NCBI GenBank assembly: GCA_907165065.1
Contig: OU015525.1
Location: 41,398,037 to 41,462,036, forward strand
Direction of reading: 5' to 3'
Length of the DNA stretch: 64,000 nucleotides
Source: Caprimulgus europaeus
Lineage: Eukaryota; Chordata; Aves; Caprimulgiformes; Caprimulgidae
The first letter of the stretch is position 1, and each line of letters begins with the position of its first letter. The notes beneath the pieces are model-generated. The model made no database searches, was not told the DNA's origin, and saw only the letters and a list, made by a program, of their open reading frames with translations. Below are positions 14,011-50,724 of the stretch, piece after piece. Both the position numbers and the translations under genes were made by a program.

Positions 14011-17000
14011 GCTTTCTTTTCTTCCAGTCATTCTTGTCTTCATTTCATGGAATTCAGTTTTTGGAAGTAGTAGCATAACACAGCTGACTGAGAAAACAGC
14101 TACATAAAAATTCCTCCTCCCTATTCCACATTGGCATTCAGCAGCTCTATGATACCTTATCCTGTGGCTGCCCATGGAGAGCGACAAGCAAAGGAAGTGG
14201 GAGGAGGAAGAGGGGATGTATTTGCATTCCTTGTACTTTCTGATTTTGTGATTTTAATCTGATATAATCTACAGGATCATCCAGTCTCTAATTAGCCCCA
14301 GAGCTAATGATCTGAAAGACCACTGTAAGTCAGTTTGTCTTCCTACAGCCCTTCTGTGTGCCCTGCACCAAGAGCAGCTCAGCCACATCCAGGTTTGCCA
14401 TTTCCTCCAGATTTGTGCAACCTTAGAAGATGAGATTGATCTGGACCCTCATCCTGATTTTGCAGTTACACAGAGGGGGCTGGGGAATTGGGGTCTGACT
14501 TTCTCAGCCTTTTCCCGTGAGCTCGCAGCAGGGCTGTGATTTGCAAGTTTCCATCTGTGGACAGCCCCAGCCTGCTTACTGCCACGCACAGCGCGGTTAC
14601 GCTTTGCTCTCTCCTTGTGTCTTTCCGGATGTCTGCCATCTGGCAGACCCCGCTCACATTTACAGTGCTCTCCAAAGAGGGTGACGGATTTACTCACCAC
14701 CAGCCGCACAAACACACACATTGTACAGGGCTGGCTGTGTGCCTGGCGTCTCCCAGCTACAGCACAGCCCACCCACTCTGCACATCTCAAACCGGATCCC
14801 TAATCAGCTTAGTATACAATAATAATTATTCAAAACAATCTTTCCCCCCTTGCTACCACTTCATTAATTTCTTAGATGCAGTGGCATCATTTCTTTTCCA
14901 AGTTATACCCAGCAGCTCCACTTCTGCATCGCAGGTCTGGAGCTGCACTGTCCCCAGCACCCAAGGGCGTGAGGACAGACGGTATCTCTGCCCACTTGGT
15001 GCCTCACAAGATCAAGATGAATAGGGAAGAGGTGGGGGTAGCGTGTGAGATAGCCTATCTAGATAACTGCGGTGTTTACATAGCAGCATCTGATATTTTA
15101 GGAAAATCCATGGTAGGTATATAATTAGCAGAATAATATTTATTATTAAATTAATCTCTGAGCCAACACCTGTAAGGGTGGAGCTCTCACATGAGGTGAC
15201 ATACAGTTTTAGTCCATAGAAAGTGCTGTGTAAGGGAAAGAATGATAATTTTGTAGAGGCAGCCAGGACTAGGCTGTTCCCTGTCCTATGCTATGCCAGT
15301 GATACTCCAGTCCTCTGCTGCCTTTCGCTGCTTTGCAGCCCTCACGGCTCGATGGAGGAAGAGCCCCGTGCCCCCCGCGCTCACAGGGCCCTTGCCGGCA
15401 GCCGGTGGGCACTGATTTCACAGTCCCAGCTGGGACTGCTCTTCCCTAGAGAGCGAGATACTGGTAGTTTGCCAGCCAGCCTGAAATCACTCAGCTCAGA
15501 CTGAAATGAATTTTAAGTGAAGGCAAAGTGAAACTTTATTGACATGCAAAGTAGAAGCGTTCAGTTACCGTTTGTAGAGACAGACAGACAGAAATAAGAA
15601 GAATCACAGATGGCTAGCAGTGATTTTTTTTTTTTTTTAATTTATTTTAATTCTTTTAGCTTCAGTTAGCCCTCCAGTTCTTCCAGCTAGAGAGCACTGA
15701 GATGCTGAGCTGGAGTTCAGTCCCTGCATAAGGCACTCATCTCTAGATATCTCTAGACTGATAGTTTAATTTTTAAATTAATTTTGTGGTTACCACACCC
15801 AGACCCCCACCCTTTACTGCAGCTCACACTGCAGTGTAGTCTTCGAGTGTGCAAGCAGCATTCCTGCCAGGGGAAACCCAGTCAGAAGATCACTTTTACC
15901 ACCAGTGTGCACTCAGCCCACAGGACGAGATTAGAGCCGCTCTGTGCTAAAATCCCAGCGACGTGTGCTGTGTGGGGCCTCTGCACTGGCTGTTTTCCTC
16001 TGTTGCTCCCTTCCTAGGGTGCTGCATTGCCCACGTGGACCTGGCTGTAGTAACCTCTCCTGCACAGCTGGTCTGAGCTGCCCTGATAGGAAGGTGACAT
16101 GACAGAAAGAAACCTGAAAATCTTTCTTTAGCTATAAGGAAGGGAATGGAGTTCATGACATCCATAGTACCAAGTAAGCGTTCAGCTACAATAATCAGGT
16201 TATCAGCAAGAAGTCTTGACTTCAAAACTTTACTGTGTACTTTTTATATATCTTGTTTATTCACAGCAATTTGTGTCAACCCTCAACTACCTTAGCAAAT
16301 ACATTTTATAGGGCAAGCAGCAAACTGCAGCATTGCTATTTTCTCTTACAACCAGAAAACTAACAGTTATCACACCTCAGCAGCTAAGTGTCACTGCCTC
16401 AGGCCACTGACTCATTTTGACCTGTTTTTAATGAAAAACTAACCAGGAAAGGACAGTGCAGGTGCTAGCCTCCATAGATGGGGCCTGGCAGACAGCTGCA
16501 ATGCCTCCTTCCCCCAGTTTTCTTCAGAGACCCATGGGGAGCTTGAAGTGGTTCAGACGTGCTGTGAAGAAGGTACCTGGTACCACCCTGCTGCCTATTC
16601 AGGTCATATTGGCCAGTTATTCCCTACCCCCAGCACTGGACAGCTGGCTGCCAGGCCTACCAGCTAAAGCATCTGTGGAATTTATCCATAAAATGCAGTT
16701 TGCCTGGTGTGCTACAGCACTTGGGAGTCCTGCTATGGCCAGCATGGAGCAGCTCCTGTGTTTACTTCCTCTGTGATAAGCTGTGGAAAATGATACTGCT
16801 GGTGGGGATCTTAGCATTGCCACTTGGCGTGTAGTCTCAAAAACATGACTTGACACCTGTTACCAAGGTCATCTTATTGCTTTTCTCATCTAAATGAAAA
16901 ATAAAGTCCCCTGTGTGACTCAAAAGGCAAAATAAAACTCATATTGCAGACGAGGAGAGGAAAGGAAGAGGTAGTGTTTGCTTAACACAATCTGGACTCC

Positions 17001-17431
17001 AGCAGGAATTTGATGTTTTCTTAATACTGCTTAATCTACGTTATTGTGAGTTGCTAGGGACTTTGCCATTCCTGTTTGCTCATGATGGTCCTGCTGGGCA
17101 AGGCAGCAGCATCTTTAGCATCATAAAAGCTGTGCAGTAATCCAGGTCTACTCTCAGGCATTCCCTCAAACACCTGCAGTAGCCTGGGCACCACGATCTG
17201 CTTTTCCTTTCTCTCTTAAAACTCATGAACTTCCTGCAAGACCAGATACCTATAAAGTGTGATTATAAGTTCTGGCTTTTTTCATTTCTTAGCCAAGCAG
17301 TTGACTTCCAAGCTGGGACCCACTGCTCCTTGGAATTTCTTCTCCTGGCAGTTTTCCCAGGTCCCTAACCCACACTGCTGATCACGTCTGTCCAATGCTC
17401 TGAGCTGGACAAATACTCATGTTCACTTCTC

Positions 17432-17659
17432 TCATGGTTCATATCTGCCCAACAGCTGCTCATCACTGGTTCCTCCTCTAGACCAAGTGGAGATCATGAA
17501 TCTTCTAGGGTTTTCTGAGTCTTCTGTGCTGGCATAACTCATTTTTTTAGCTAACTGGATAGTGTCAATTTTGCCAAATCTGCCAAAGTGAATTTCTTCT
17601 TGGCAGACCTCGATTCTGTAGCCACCGTAACTATTTGTGAACTGGTTTTCTACTTGCAA
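17432..17659 (-). other. Unrecognised 75-codon open frame
   Basis: The frame begins MQVENQFTNSYGGYRIEVCQ and contains HFGRFGKIDTIQLAKKMSYA, with an even, mostly polar composition unlike the low-complexity frames around it. It ends in a stop at its left edge. A weak acceptor-like 'ctccttgcaag' lies at its upstream edge. I cannot assign it to a family. It may be a chance frame, a fragment of an old retrocopy, or an exon of an unknown transcript. Confidence 0.15.
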
Positions 17660-18117
17660 GGAGATTAAATTATTTTACCACTTTGAATTTTTGTAACATG
17701 TGACAACCATTTTGGATTAGGTCATTCTTCTCATTAACGGAGAAAATAAACGTGCAAGAAATCAGACTGTTTCTTACCTTAACATATTTATAATAAATGC
17801 CCCCAGTTCTTTAAACAAAGCTGATAAATCAAAGCAGCAGCAGAATGGTCAGCATCTCAGCCTCCCTTCATCTCTGTGCCTTAGGCCAAAACATGAGGTG
17901 GACCTGCTTATGAAGCAATTGCAAAATAGTTACATTTCAGACATTCTTATCTGATTTCTGAACTATTATAATGCATCCGGGTCTTGGTTTTGTGTCAGCT
18001 GTTCTTGTTTGATTTTTTTGTATTTTTTTTAACTGCAAGGCCCACAGATTTATTTTTAGATGAAAGCTTGTTTGTTGGTTTTTGTTTTTTTTTTGTTTTG
18101 TTTTGGTTTTTTTCCAG

Positions 18118-18405
18118 ACAATGCTTTTTACAAGCTGCATAAAAAAATCAAAGACTGCCGGTAAAGTCACAAAACTTGGCAGCAAGAAGCAAAAGTGGAC
18201 AGAAACAGTGTCTCTTGCAGAAGTTACAATCCAGGCACCACAGCACTCAGCTCTGCAGCCTGAACATGGCCCTGCTAGCCCTGTGCTCTGTCCTGCTCCC
18301 AGTACTCAGCTCATTCCTGAGCCATCAGAAGCACTTGCTCGTAGCAGATGTCCCATGACAACACAGGTTGTTCTCAAACCTGACTTTTATCAGCATCTCT
18401 TCTAG
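18118..18405 (+). other. Possible terminal exon or chance open frame
   Basis: A long T-rich tract ends in 'tttttttccag' at about 18107-18117, a textbook 3' splice site. An open frame follows directly, starting MLFTSCIKKSKTAGKVTKLG at 18121 and running 94 codons to a stop at 18403-18405. No family is recognised and no partner exon is seen. The poly-T may be only the tail of a retroposed sequence, so coding status is doubtful. Confidence 0.15.
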
Positions 18406-21077
18406 ACAGGATTTATGAATATCCTGGCTGGTAGTTTCTGTATCAGGTGAAGAACCTCCGTAAGACCTGCTTTTCTTGGGAGAACTGGGCTTCTCAGCGT
18501 CAAAACCCAGCATGAAAAGCACTTCCAGGAGCACAGTTTCTCCTGCAGCAGAAGCCACAGCCTGGGCTTCCCCATGCAGCCACTTCCTGGGGAACTCCAG
18601 CTTCCCCTTTGAGGATGGTTGCTTTCCAGCTGTATAGGTCTGAGCCTGAGCTGTAGATCACATTACATCTTCTGAGAACATCCAAATACTCTGAGGTCCA
18701 ACCTTGGATAAACCCAGCTGCAACTTGCACTCACCGGAAATCATTCCTCCACCGGCATGAGTGGTACCCCTGAGAGACCCCCCAGGGCGATGGGCTCTGC
18801 CAGTTTCGAGTTTTCTTGGGCAAAGCTGTCCATGTGTAACCTTCCTAGGCAGCCTCTCCAACTAAGTTGGCGTATACCAGGAAAGCAGAGCGTACAATTT
18901 GCTCCCCTGTTTGACATAATCATAGGCTGTCCCAGCACCGGAACAATTTAATGAGTACCTTAGGATGGGTTTTGCTGTCAGATCATAATACCACCTTTCA
19001 CAAAAGCTCTTGCTACTGTCACCATCGCTGTGTCTGACACTGTGACAATGTGATGAACCCCCAGAGCTCTAGGTAGCAGTGCACTGATATGATAAATGTA
19101 TCTATTCAACCTGCAATAACTATGCAGGGGAATATCCCCTCTGATGCCCATTCTTTGGCCACTTTTTTAGGACAAAGGATTGGGGAAAGGTATTTCAGTA
19201 CTCCCAACACAACAAAGGCACACTGTGAGCCACTCCTTACTGATGTTTATGCAGTGCTAAAGCTCTGGTGATGCCATTGCACTCCCCCAATAAGCCACAG
19301 GGGTTTCACAAGAAGGTTGAAGTGCAATCTTGAGAGAAAGGAAGGACATAAGTTGAGCCACAGAGAGTCAGGAAGGATCACGCTGTCATCAAACCCAAAC
19401 TGCCTCCAACAGCACTTTTTCTTCCTCAGCAGTAGAGAACCCAGAAACCCAGAGCAATGTTTTGGGTTTTCAGAAGCTCGTGCTGCTGGGAAGCGCTTTG
19501 AAACTCGCTCTGGTTTTGGGACATCTTGAGGTGACCAGCCAAGACCTCAGGGACATGCTGAAAGGAAGAGCTCAGAAAATGCATTTGCATGAGACTTGAA
19601 GAAGAGTGCACATGGGGTGGATGGCAGAACCGTGCTCCCTAGCACCCAGAGATATCCCCGTCGTGACATGGGCTAAGAAGACACTGATCTGGGGTCTCTG
19701 TATGGAGAAATCTGGGACTGACTCAGGTTGGTAGGCAAAGGAGGAGGTAACTGGTGAGACCACACAATACATTGCAGGGGTGTTTCGCAGAGCTGTGCGC
19801 CCAGCATGGCCAGGGAATTCCCCAGCACAGGGAAACCCTCAAGCAGAGCCCAGCCCTCTGTTAGGACTACCCTCCTTCCTTGGTATTTGGAGGTGGGAAA
19901 ATTTGTGGTGTGGAAAGGAAGGACAGTTAAAGCAAACTGAGCATGAGGCATATGAAAGCAGAGAGTAAACCAAGTGAAAACGATCCAATTTTCTACTGAT
20001 TTGTTCAATGAGTTACTGCAAGTAATTTTCCCCTTGTGCTATTTATGGGGTTTCCCTCTTCTGAACGCTACCACAGTCACTGCGGTGTAACATCAGTTTG
20101 TTTATATAACCCATGAGTGGCACAGACAGACACAGATGTTACTTCAGAACCACTACACTGGGGGAAGATTTTCTAAAACCTGCACGTTAAAACTTCACGG
20201 AACACTGATTTTTTACCATAACACTAGTGGGGCCTCCTTCAGAGAAGGGCACAACACTAACTGTCCTTCCACGAAGAGATGGCTGCTCAGCCTCACTGCT
20301 GCTCTGCTCCCCTTGAATCTCCAATTAGGCTTCAGAAGAAGAAATGGATAGGTTTGGTTCAATACTAGATTTAATTAAGATAAATCTAAGAGATTAGGAG
20401 CTCAAGAGGACAGTGAAAAGTATATAAAAGTATGTATTTATTGCATTTAGTCCAAATGTTAGTTAACTTCCTAAAAAAAAAAAAAAAAAAAATCCGCATT
20501 TTCCCTACAGCTTATTTTGCGGCTTAAAACTGGTAAAAGATCAAACCTCTGTGAGTATTTACTTCACAATAGCAATGTAACTTCTTTGTAGCCTAAGATA
20601 TATTCAAAATACTACTCGAATCCTGAAAGTGTATTAAAACTCTAGGCGTGAGATGCCCAGAAATTTAACTGTGTCAGCCCATGCTAACTCTTTTCCTACA
20701 CTACAAAATGGAAAAATGTTTTACAGAAACTCAGAGATGAATGAAGCTGTCCTCCATGAAGAGTTGAAATTACCAACAATGAAGTAAAAATACTCGTAGA
20801 CGTATTTTAGACTTAACAGACTGAATGTTTCACAGCTTTGGGGAACTTCACCTGGTCTGTCCGAGTGGGAAGCTGAGGGCAAACATTTATCACAACCCAG
20901 CAGAGTGTATTCTGACTTCAAGTTGTATTTAAACAAAAAAACCCAACCAACCAAACAAAAAAAAAACCCATTAAAAAACCCCATAAAACCAAACCACCTT
21001 TCGTACAGAGAGGAACAACCACAAACCAGGATATTCTTCTGCTTTTCGTGTTTCGTGTGTTTGCAAAGCTCAGCAAG

Positions 21078-21120
21078 TTGATAAATATCAATTTAAATTT
21101 ATCAATCACCGTTGATAAAT
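21078..21120. repeat. Perfect 9-bp inverted repeat plus a third direct copy
   Basis: TTGATAAAT at 21078-21086 and ATTTATCAA at 21097-21105 form a perfect hairpin with a 10-bp loop. A further GTTGATAAAT follows at 21111-21120. It lies in AT-rich non-coding DNA and no function is known. Confidence 0.6.
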
Positions 21121-22711
21121 CATTCCTTTTTACCAGCAAGTTCATTATATTGGAAGTAAACATTAAAATAATACCTTTTATGTCATATTTCAGCTTCTAC
21201 ATTTTGCATACTGAACAAAATCTGACTGCATTCCTGAAGGTAGAAGCAAATTCACTGGTATTTCCCCACAGAGCTTCCTTTTACAGAAACAGCTCAAAAT
21301 GCTTCTAAAGCTACTCTTTAACCTTAGGGAGGAAGAGGACCAAAGAATTAGACTACAGTATTTCTGCAACCAGCAATAAGCCAAATATAGTCATATTTTA
21401 GTGTAGAGTACTGTGACATACATAGTATTAATTTATTTATTCTTATTTGGCCTCATGACTCTTTCTTGGACTCTTTTTGTAGCTTGTAGTGAAAATTTAA
21501 AAGCATCATTACATTTATGTGCCACTGCTAAGAGTAGGTTTGGACCCCTTGTAATAGTAGCACCCCCTGCTTCCTCGTAGCAAACTCCCAAGGATCACTG
21601 TAAAACAGGTAATTTCTTTCCTTTACAATTGCCTTTAAATATAGACACAGAGGCTGGCACTGTAAGAGCACTTCTTCCTTGCTGCAGTACAGTGGCAAAA
21701 TGCAGTGGCACAAATTAGTCCTATTATCTTCAAAGTGATCTAAAATACCTCACATGAAACACGGATGTAACAGTCATGAACAGTTCAGCACTTGTCTGGT
21801 ACTGGATGGACAGTAATTTTAGAAAAACAATGATGTCCCAAGTGTTATTCCACTACACTGTGAACTTGCACTTTTAAGTTGCATATGTGTCTTTTAACAT
21901 CCCATACACACACAGACACTATGGTCTCCTAACTGATTTGAAAAGCTGGATTTTCCTTTGGGGGGGGGGTGAAATACCCTCTTTTTCTATTATTTTACAC
22001 TGATATTCTGGAGTTTTGCTTAGTCTCTGCTGCCTTCAGCGTCCTGCTGCACTCTGAGCAGAGAAGCAGCACTAATTTACTGTCTTAGAAACTATATTCC
22101 TACAGTCTCGCCTCAAAAACAGGCTGAAAAGTGATCGTGGGTACTTGCTGTAAGTGCATTTCAGTAAGAGCGCACTAGACACTCCTTGCTTGCCTCCTTT
22201 CCTGCTTGAAGAAGTGCCCAAAAGCCAGTCTGTCCTCCAAAACCCCAAGTGGGAGCAGAGAGCCCTCACCAGGGAGAGTTGGGCTCCCCCTGCCCTCCCT
22301 GAAGCTTTGGTAAAGATCCAAAAGGCCTCAAAAAGAGGGGGGGACACACATACCTCTCTGGTTCCTGAGACAAACCTCCAGTCACAAGGTTTCTTCAAAA
22401 TACCTCTGTAATGAAGAGGGCGGTCCACTCTGGTGGTGTACCTGACCATCTAGTTCCACCTGATGCTCAGATGCTTTTCTTTCTCAAGCTCAGACAGCAG
22501 TTCTTGACACACAGCAGCTTTCAGGCTGTTCTTTTTGACCTTCTGAATGCTCAAAACCAGAGCAAGTACAGAAGTAGCACTCGTGAGAGTTGCAAAGAAA
22601 TCCTGAACTGGTTGGACTCAAAACTTGCAAGACTGCATTTTATATAAGATCTTTTTTCTTACATTCACAGCTCCTCTACATTTACAGTTTTGTCAAAATT
22701 ATTATAAAACA

Positions 22712-22717
22712 TTTATT
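22712..22717 (-). terminator. TGS1: Likely TGS1 poly(A) signal AATAAA
   Basis: Reading the minus strand, AATAAA appears about 145 bases after the stop codon, followed by a T-rich stretch (tgttttataataattttg). This would give a short 3' UTR of roughly 165-175 bases. An upstream TGTA lies near 22800. It is the best-placed signal downstream of the stop codon. Confidence 0.6.
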
Positions 22718-22862
22718 GACAGTAGCAATAAACACAACGAATTTCTGTAAACAGAAATTAAAGTGGAAAATGGCTGTAAGTCATCTTTGACCAGCCAGCT
22801 GTACAAATGCTTAAGCAAAGCAGCAGTCAGGGAGGTTGGGTTTGGATGAATCCACGCTGAAT

Positions 22863-47245
<24,383 letters not shown>

Positions 47246-47873
47246 CCCCGCGGGAAGCCCCACGCCGCCTCACGGCCCCGACGCCGCCTTCCGCCGGAAC
47301 TGTCGGAGCGCCGGGCCCGCCCCGAGCCCTCCCGGCTGCGGCACAGGGGGCGGCCCGAGCCCGGCCGAGCCGATCGGCCTGGCGGGGGCGTGCGTGGCGA
47401 CGCTGGTGCGGACTGTACCCAGGGGGCGGCAGCCGCAGCGGATGCGGGGGTTCAGGTTTACCACCCGCCGTGCCTGCCAGCGTCCCAGGCCGCCCAGCTG
47501 CAGGGCAGTCGGGCTCTGCAGAGCGGTAGCTGGGGCTGCGTAAGGGCAGCCGGGGCTGTGTGGCTCCTGCTGCTTTCAGTGACTCCCTGCGAGGAATATT
47601 GGTATTTTGATGGTGTTCAGAGCCGGGGGAAGGGGGACGGGAAAGGAGGGGAGGCAAGGATATTGCAACAAAACTCTGCGACAAAAAATATCGCAGCAAA
47701 AATCTGGGAAAACCCGGAGTGGGAAACAGGAGTGGAAAGTCTGAGCAAAGCATCTTGGAGTAGTCAGTGGAGCAGAACTAACGGGAGAGCTTAAAATGAG
47801 GAGAGAACGGGGACAGGGCTGACAGAGGGAGTGGAAATGAAAAGGAAGCCTGGTGAGAGATAGAAAGTGTTTA

Positions 47874-48075
47874 GAATAGAATCACAGAATAGTTTGGGCT
47901 GGAAGGGACCTTAAAGATCACCTAGTTCCAATCCCCCTGCCATGAGCAGGGACACCTTCCACTAGACCAGGTTGCTTAGAGCCTCATCCAACCTGGCCTT
48001 GAACACTTCCAGGGAGGGGCAGCCACAAACTGTTCCAGTGTCTCACCACACTCACAGTGAAGAATTTCTTCCTAG
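47874..48075 (-). mobile_element. CR1 LINE 3' fragment
   Basis: The plus strand reads 'tagaatcacagaatagtttg', 'ggctggaagggacc', 'ttaaagatcacctagttcca' and 'ccactagaccaggttgc', the reverse complement of a CR1 3' end. It is better preserved than the other CR1 pieces here. It lies just beside the CpG island. Confidence 0.92.
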
Positions 48076-50406
48076 GAGAAGAAATAGGAGGTTTGTATGA
48101 GAGAAGAGAAGGTGCAATGTTGAGGAGACCTGGAGTGGTGCCCTGTGGAATTAGATTTTATCCTTGCCTCTACTGCAGAGACTTTACATGATGATGCACA
48201 AGGTTTGAGAGATTTCCTACCTAAAACACTGAGCAATGGACTATTCAGGTCTACTTAGATTATTCTGAGTTTATCTGTAAAGTGCATGAAATCCAGGTCT
48301 CTCTGAAGACCTCCTAAACATCACTGGGACAGGATTTCTCAGATAATTACAGGCTTTGTCATCTCTTCTTGCCTGCTAGCCTGCCTACTAGACACCAGAA
48401 GAGTATTAGAACCAAGTGTATCGTACGTGCCTGCCCTGCTTTTAGGCCCCCTGCAACACATCTGCTCTTGGCAAGCTGGGGTACTGCGCTTTATGTTAGC
48501 TATGTTCAGTGCATGATGTGCTGTGCGGTTTGTCTGCTGTGATGTCTCGTTCTGTTTGCACCAGTACATTTCGGGTAACAAGTCCATACAGCCTCATGAG
48601 GATGCAAGATGTCCTCAGGATTTGTAAAATGTTTCTGGTAGGAAATATGCAAAGGGGAGTTTGGAGGCAGAAGGACTGACCATTCAGGTCTAAGTAGCAC
48701 AACTACTGTCTGACAACAAATTCCATCCACTTAGCAACAAAAATCTCAAACTTAATTGTATCCTGAATCATGCGCCATCTTACATCTAATATAACCAAAA
48801 TTATTAAATGCTGTCATTAGTCAGGACTTGTGATTCATCTATCGCAATAGTAATTAAATACTCTATAAATACAGGGAAAGGTTGCACCAGTTCTATCACT
48901 TGTATGGGTATAACTGCATCTGCAATTAGGATGCTACATCACCTTCGTATTTCAAAACTGAAAAAGCAGTAAAATAAAAATCTTTTAACACAAAGAGGCA
49001 ACAGCCATGTGCAGAGTGTTTAAAAGTTGAATTGTGAATCGTAAAATATTTTGAGAATTATTATACTCATCTTAAGGAAGCAATGCTACGTTTCAAGTGA
49101 AATGCAGAGATTACATTTGTAGAGGAACAAGATGGCTGTTCTTTTGTAATAACCAAGCTTGATATGCTGCAGCCCCCAGGAGAAGCCACAAGCAAGTAAG
49201 GCTAAACATGTGGGAATGCCTCCTAATACTCTCCCATTCTCCGGTCATCTGCAGCTGATGGCATATGGCCTGTTTAATCTTCTCATAATACTTGTCCAGT
49301 CTTCCTCTTGACCCATCATCCAGCAGTGAATTTCACCTGTCTATCAGCTTGTGTGAGAAGTCACCTTTTTAATTTTGAACATGGCTTCTCCCAGCTTCAC
49401 CTGATGCTTCCTTTATTGAAAGAGTAAGTGAGCAACTGGGTCTCTTCCAACTTGAGATATATGATTCTATGACTGTTTCACATTGAGCTGGTGTGGGCTT
49501 GATATGTCCTTCCACTGGAACCTGAAATGATTTACCTGATCCACACAAATGAAGCCAAAACAACCAGCAGCTCTGTAGCATGTTCCCCTGGCTGCCTGCC
49601 CTCCTCTGCCCATCCTTGTTTTCCTCTGGCAGGTCCCGTTCTCAAACGTTTCCTCTCCACTTTCCTCACCTCTTTTCTGCTCCTTGCTCTCCCACACTGT
49701 CTTAGGTCTCAGCTTTAAAGGACCTTCTTGGACCCATTTGCTGCTATTTTTTTAATATCTTGGGTGATAGTGAAGACCTCAACTTCTGGTGATCCTGGCT
49801 TTGCTGCTTTTATCTGCACTTCTCAGAAGATGACCTTGCCTCCCAGCCTACTTCAGAGCTCTTTAAAGCTCTTCATTATTCCTTTTTTTTTTTTTTAAAT
49901 CCCTTTTCAAGGCTAACTTCCATGACAGAGACTGACCAAATAACAGTAAGTTGAGGGATGCTGAGAGTAGCATCCTTAGATATTGAAAATAAAACAAAGG
50001 CAAATATATGCAATGTGTATAAAATAGAAAATATTCTCACAGGACCTCTTACACGCACAACTCCCTTATCATGTATGAGAAGTGCTGTAGATATAAAGCA
50101 AATATTTCTGAGTCAAGCTGAGGTTTATTAAATGCTTATATAAGAACATATAGAAAAGAACCTTCACTGTTTTCTCGGAGGAAATTATGGAATTATATAT
50201 GTATCTGAATATAATTAAAAAAACAAGTAGTTTATCAACATTTTGGTTTATAAGCAGATGATAAGATTAAGAACAGTATTTAAACATAGTAAAATTTTCT
50301 AAGTTACATGTTACAAAAGACAAGTAATTCTATAATCTTTCTGTAGTGAATAAGCTGAGAGAAATATTTGAGAGTGTTTAACTCAATATACTGTATTCTC
50401 TTTTAG
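48076..50406. other. Non-coding stretch right of the promoter, no exon recognised
   Basis: I see no coding exon. If a TMEM68-type gene starts at the CpG island, this is its first intron. A short CR1-like 3' tail lies at about 49425-49475. Confidence 0.5.
49425..49475 (+). mobile_element. Very short CR1-like 3' tail
   Basis: The sequence 'ggtctcttccaacttgagat' followed by 'atgattctatgactg' resembles the last 50 bases of a CR1 element. The body is missing. Confidence 0.45.
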
Positions 50407-50724
50407 CAGGAAGGGATATGGAGACCTGAATGCCGTACCTGAGAATTTCTAATCTCTGCAATTTATATATCAGAAGAATTGATTCAGCTGAAGTATCTGG
50501 ATGATTTACTGCAATGTGTGCCCTGGTTCTGGCTGATCCAAATGCCAGTTATAATGCTCTTTGTACCTGAGGTTTTTCAGCTTAGTGTTCTATACCCTTT
50601 CAGCCTTTTGCTTCACATTTACAAAAGAAAGGATACTTAAAGGGACATTATTCCAATGAACCGTGGGACAGAAGGTGGCAAATGGTGACATATCTGTGGA
50701 ACTTGTATGGAAAGTTATGGCATG
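50407..50724 (+). pseudogene. Decayed TMEM68-like coding exon 1
   Basis: This would be the first coding exon of a TMEM68-type acyltransferase (DGAT2 superfamily, ER membrane, neutral lipid synthesis). It follows acceptor 'tctcttttag' and ends at donor CATG|GTAATT. Reading codons from 50461, the frame carries SEELIQLKYLDDL, then a hydrophobic segment with PVIMLFVP and LHIYKRK. These align without gaps to remembered TMEM68 (LEEWFGVEQLEDYL, PLILLILP, LHIYKRK). Right after KRK a one-base loss at about 50632-50634 shifts the frame. The next frame then reads YSNEPWDRRWQMVTYLWNLY and KLWHG, matching YSHNLWDG and VWHG. In the first frame a TAA follows at 50638. Upstream of the SEEL block the frame also contains a TGA. 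Overall similarity is low and there is no clean start codon, so I call it a pseudogene exon. Confidence 0.65.

Larger units (their letters stand above)
14011..22690. other. Non-coding stretch 3' of TGS1, no gene firmly recognised
   Basis: No exon set can be joined. The parts at 14.4-15.5 kb and 16.4-16.8 kb are moderately GC-rich but are not CpG islands. Poly-T or poly-A runs occur near 15626, 18087 and 20473, and a G-run lies at 21961-21970. An A/C-rich low-complexity patch spans about 20933-20997. Two open frames at 17.4-17.7 and 18.1-18.4 kb are listed separately because they are cleaner than the rest. Confidence 0.5.
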
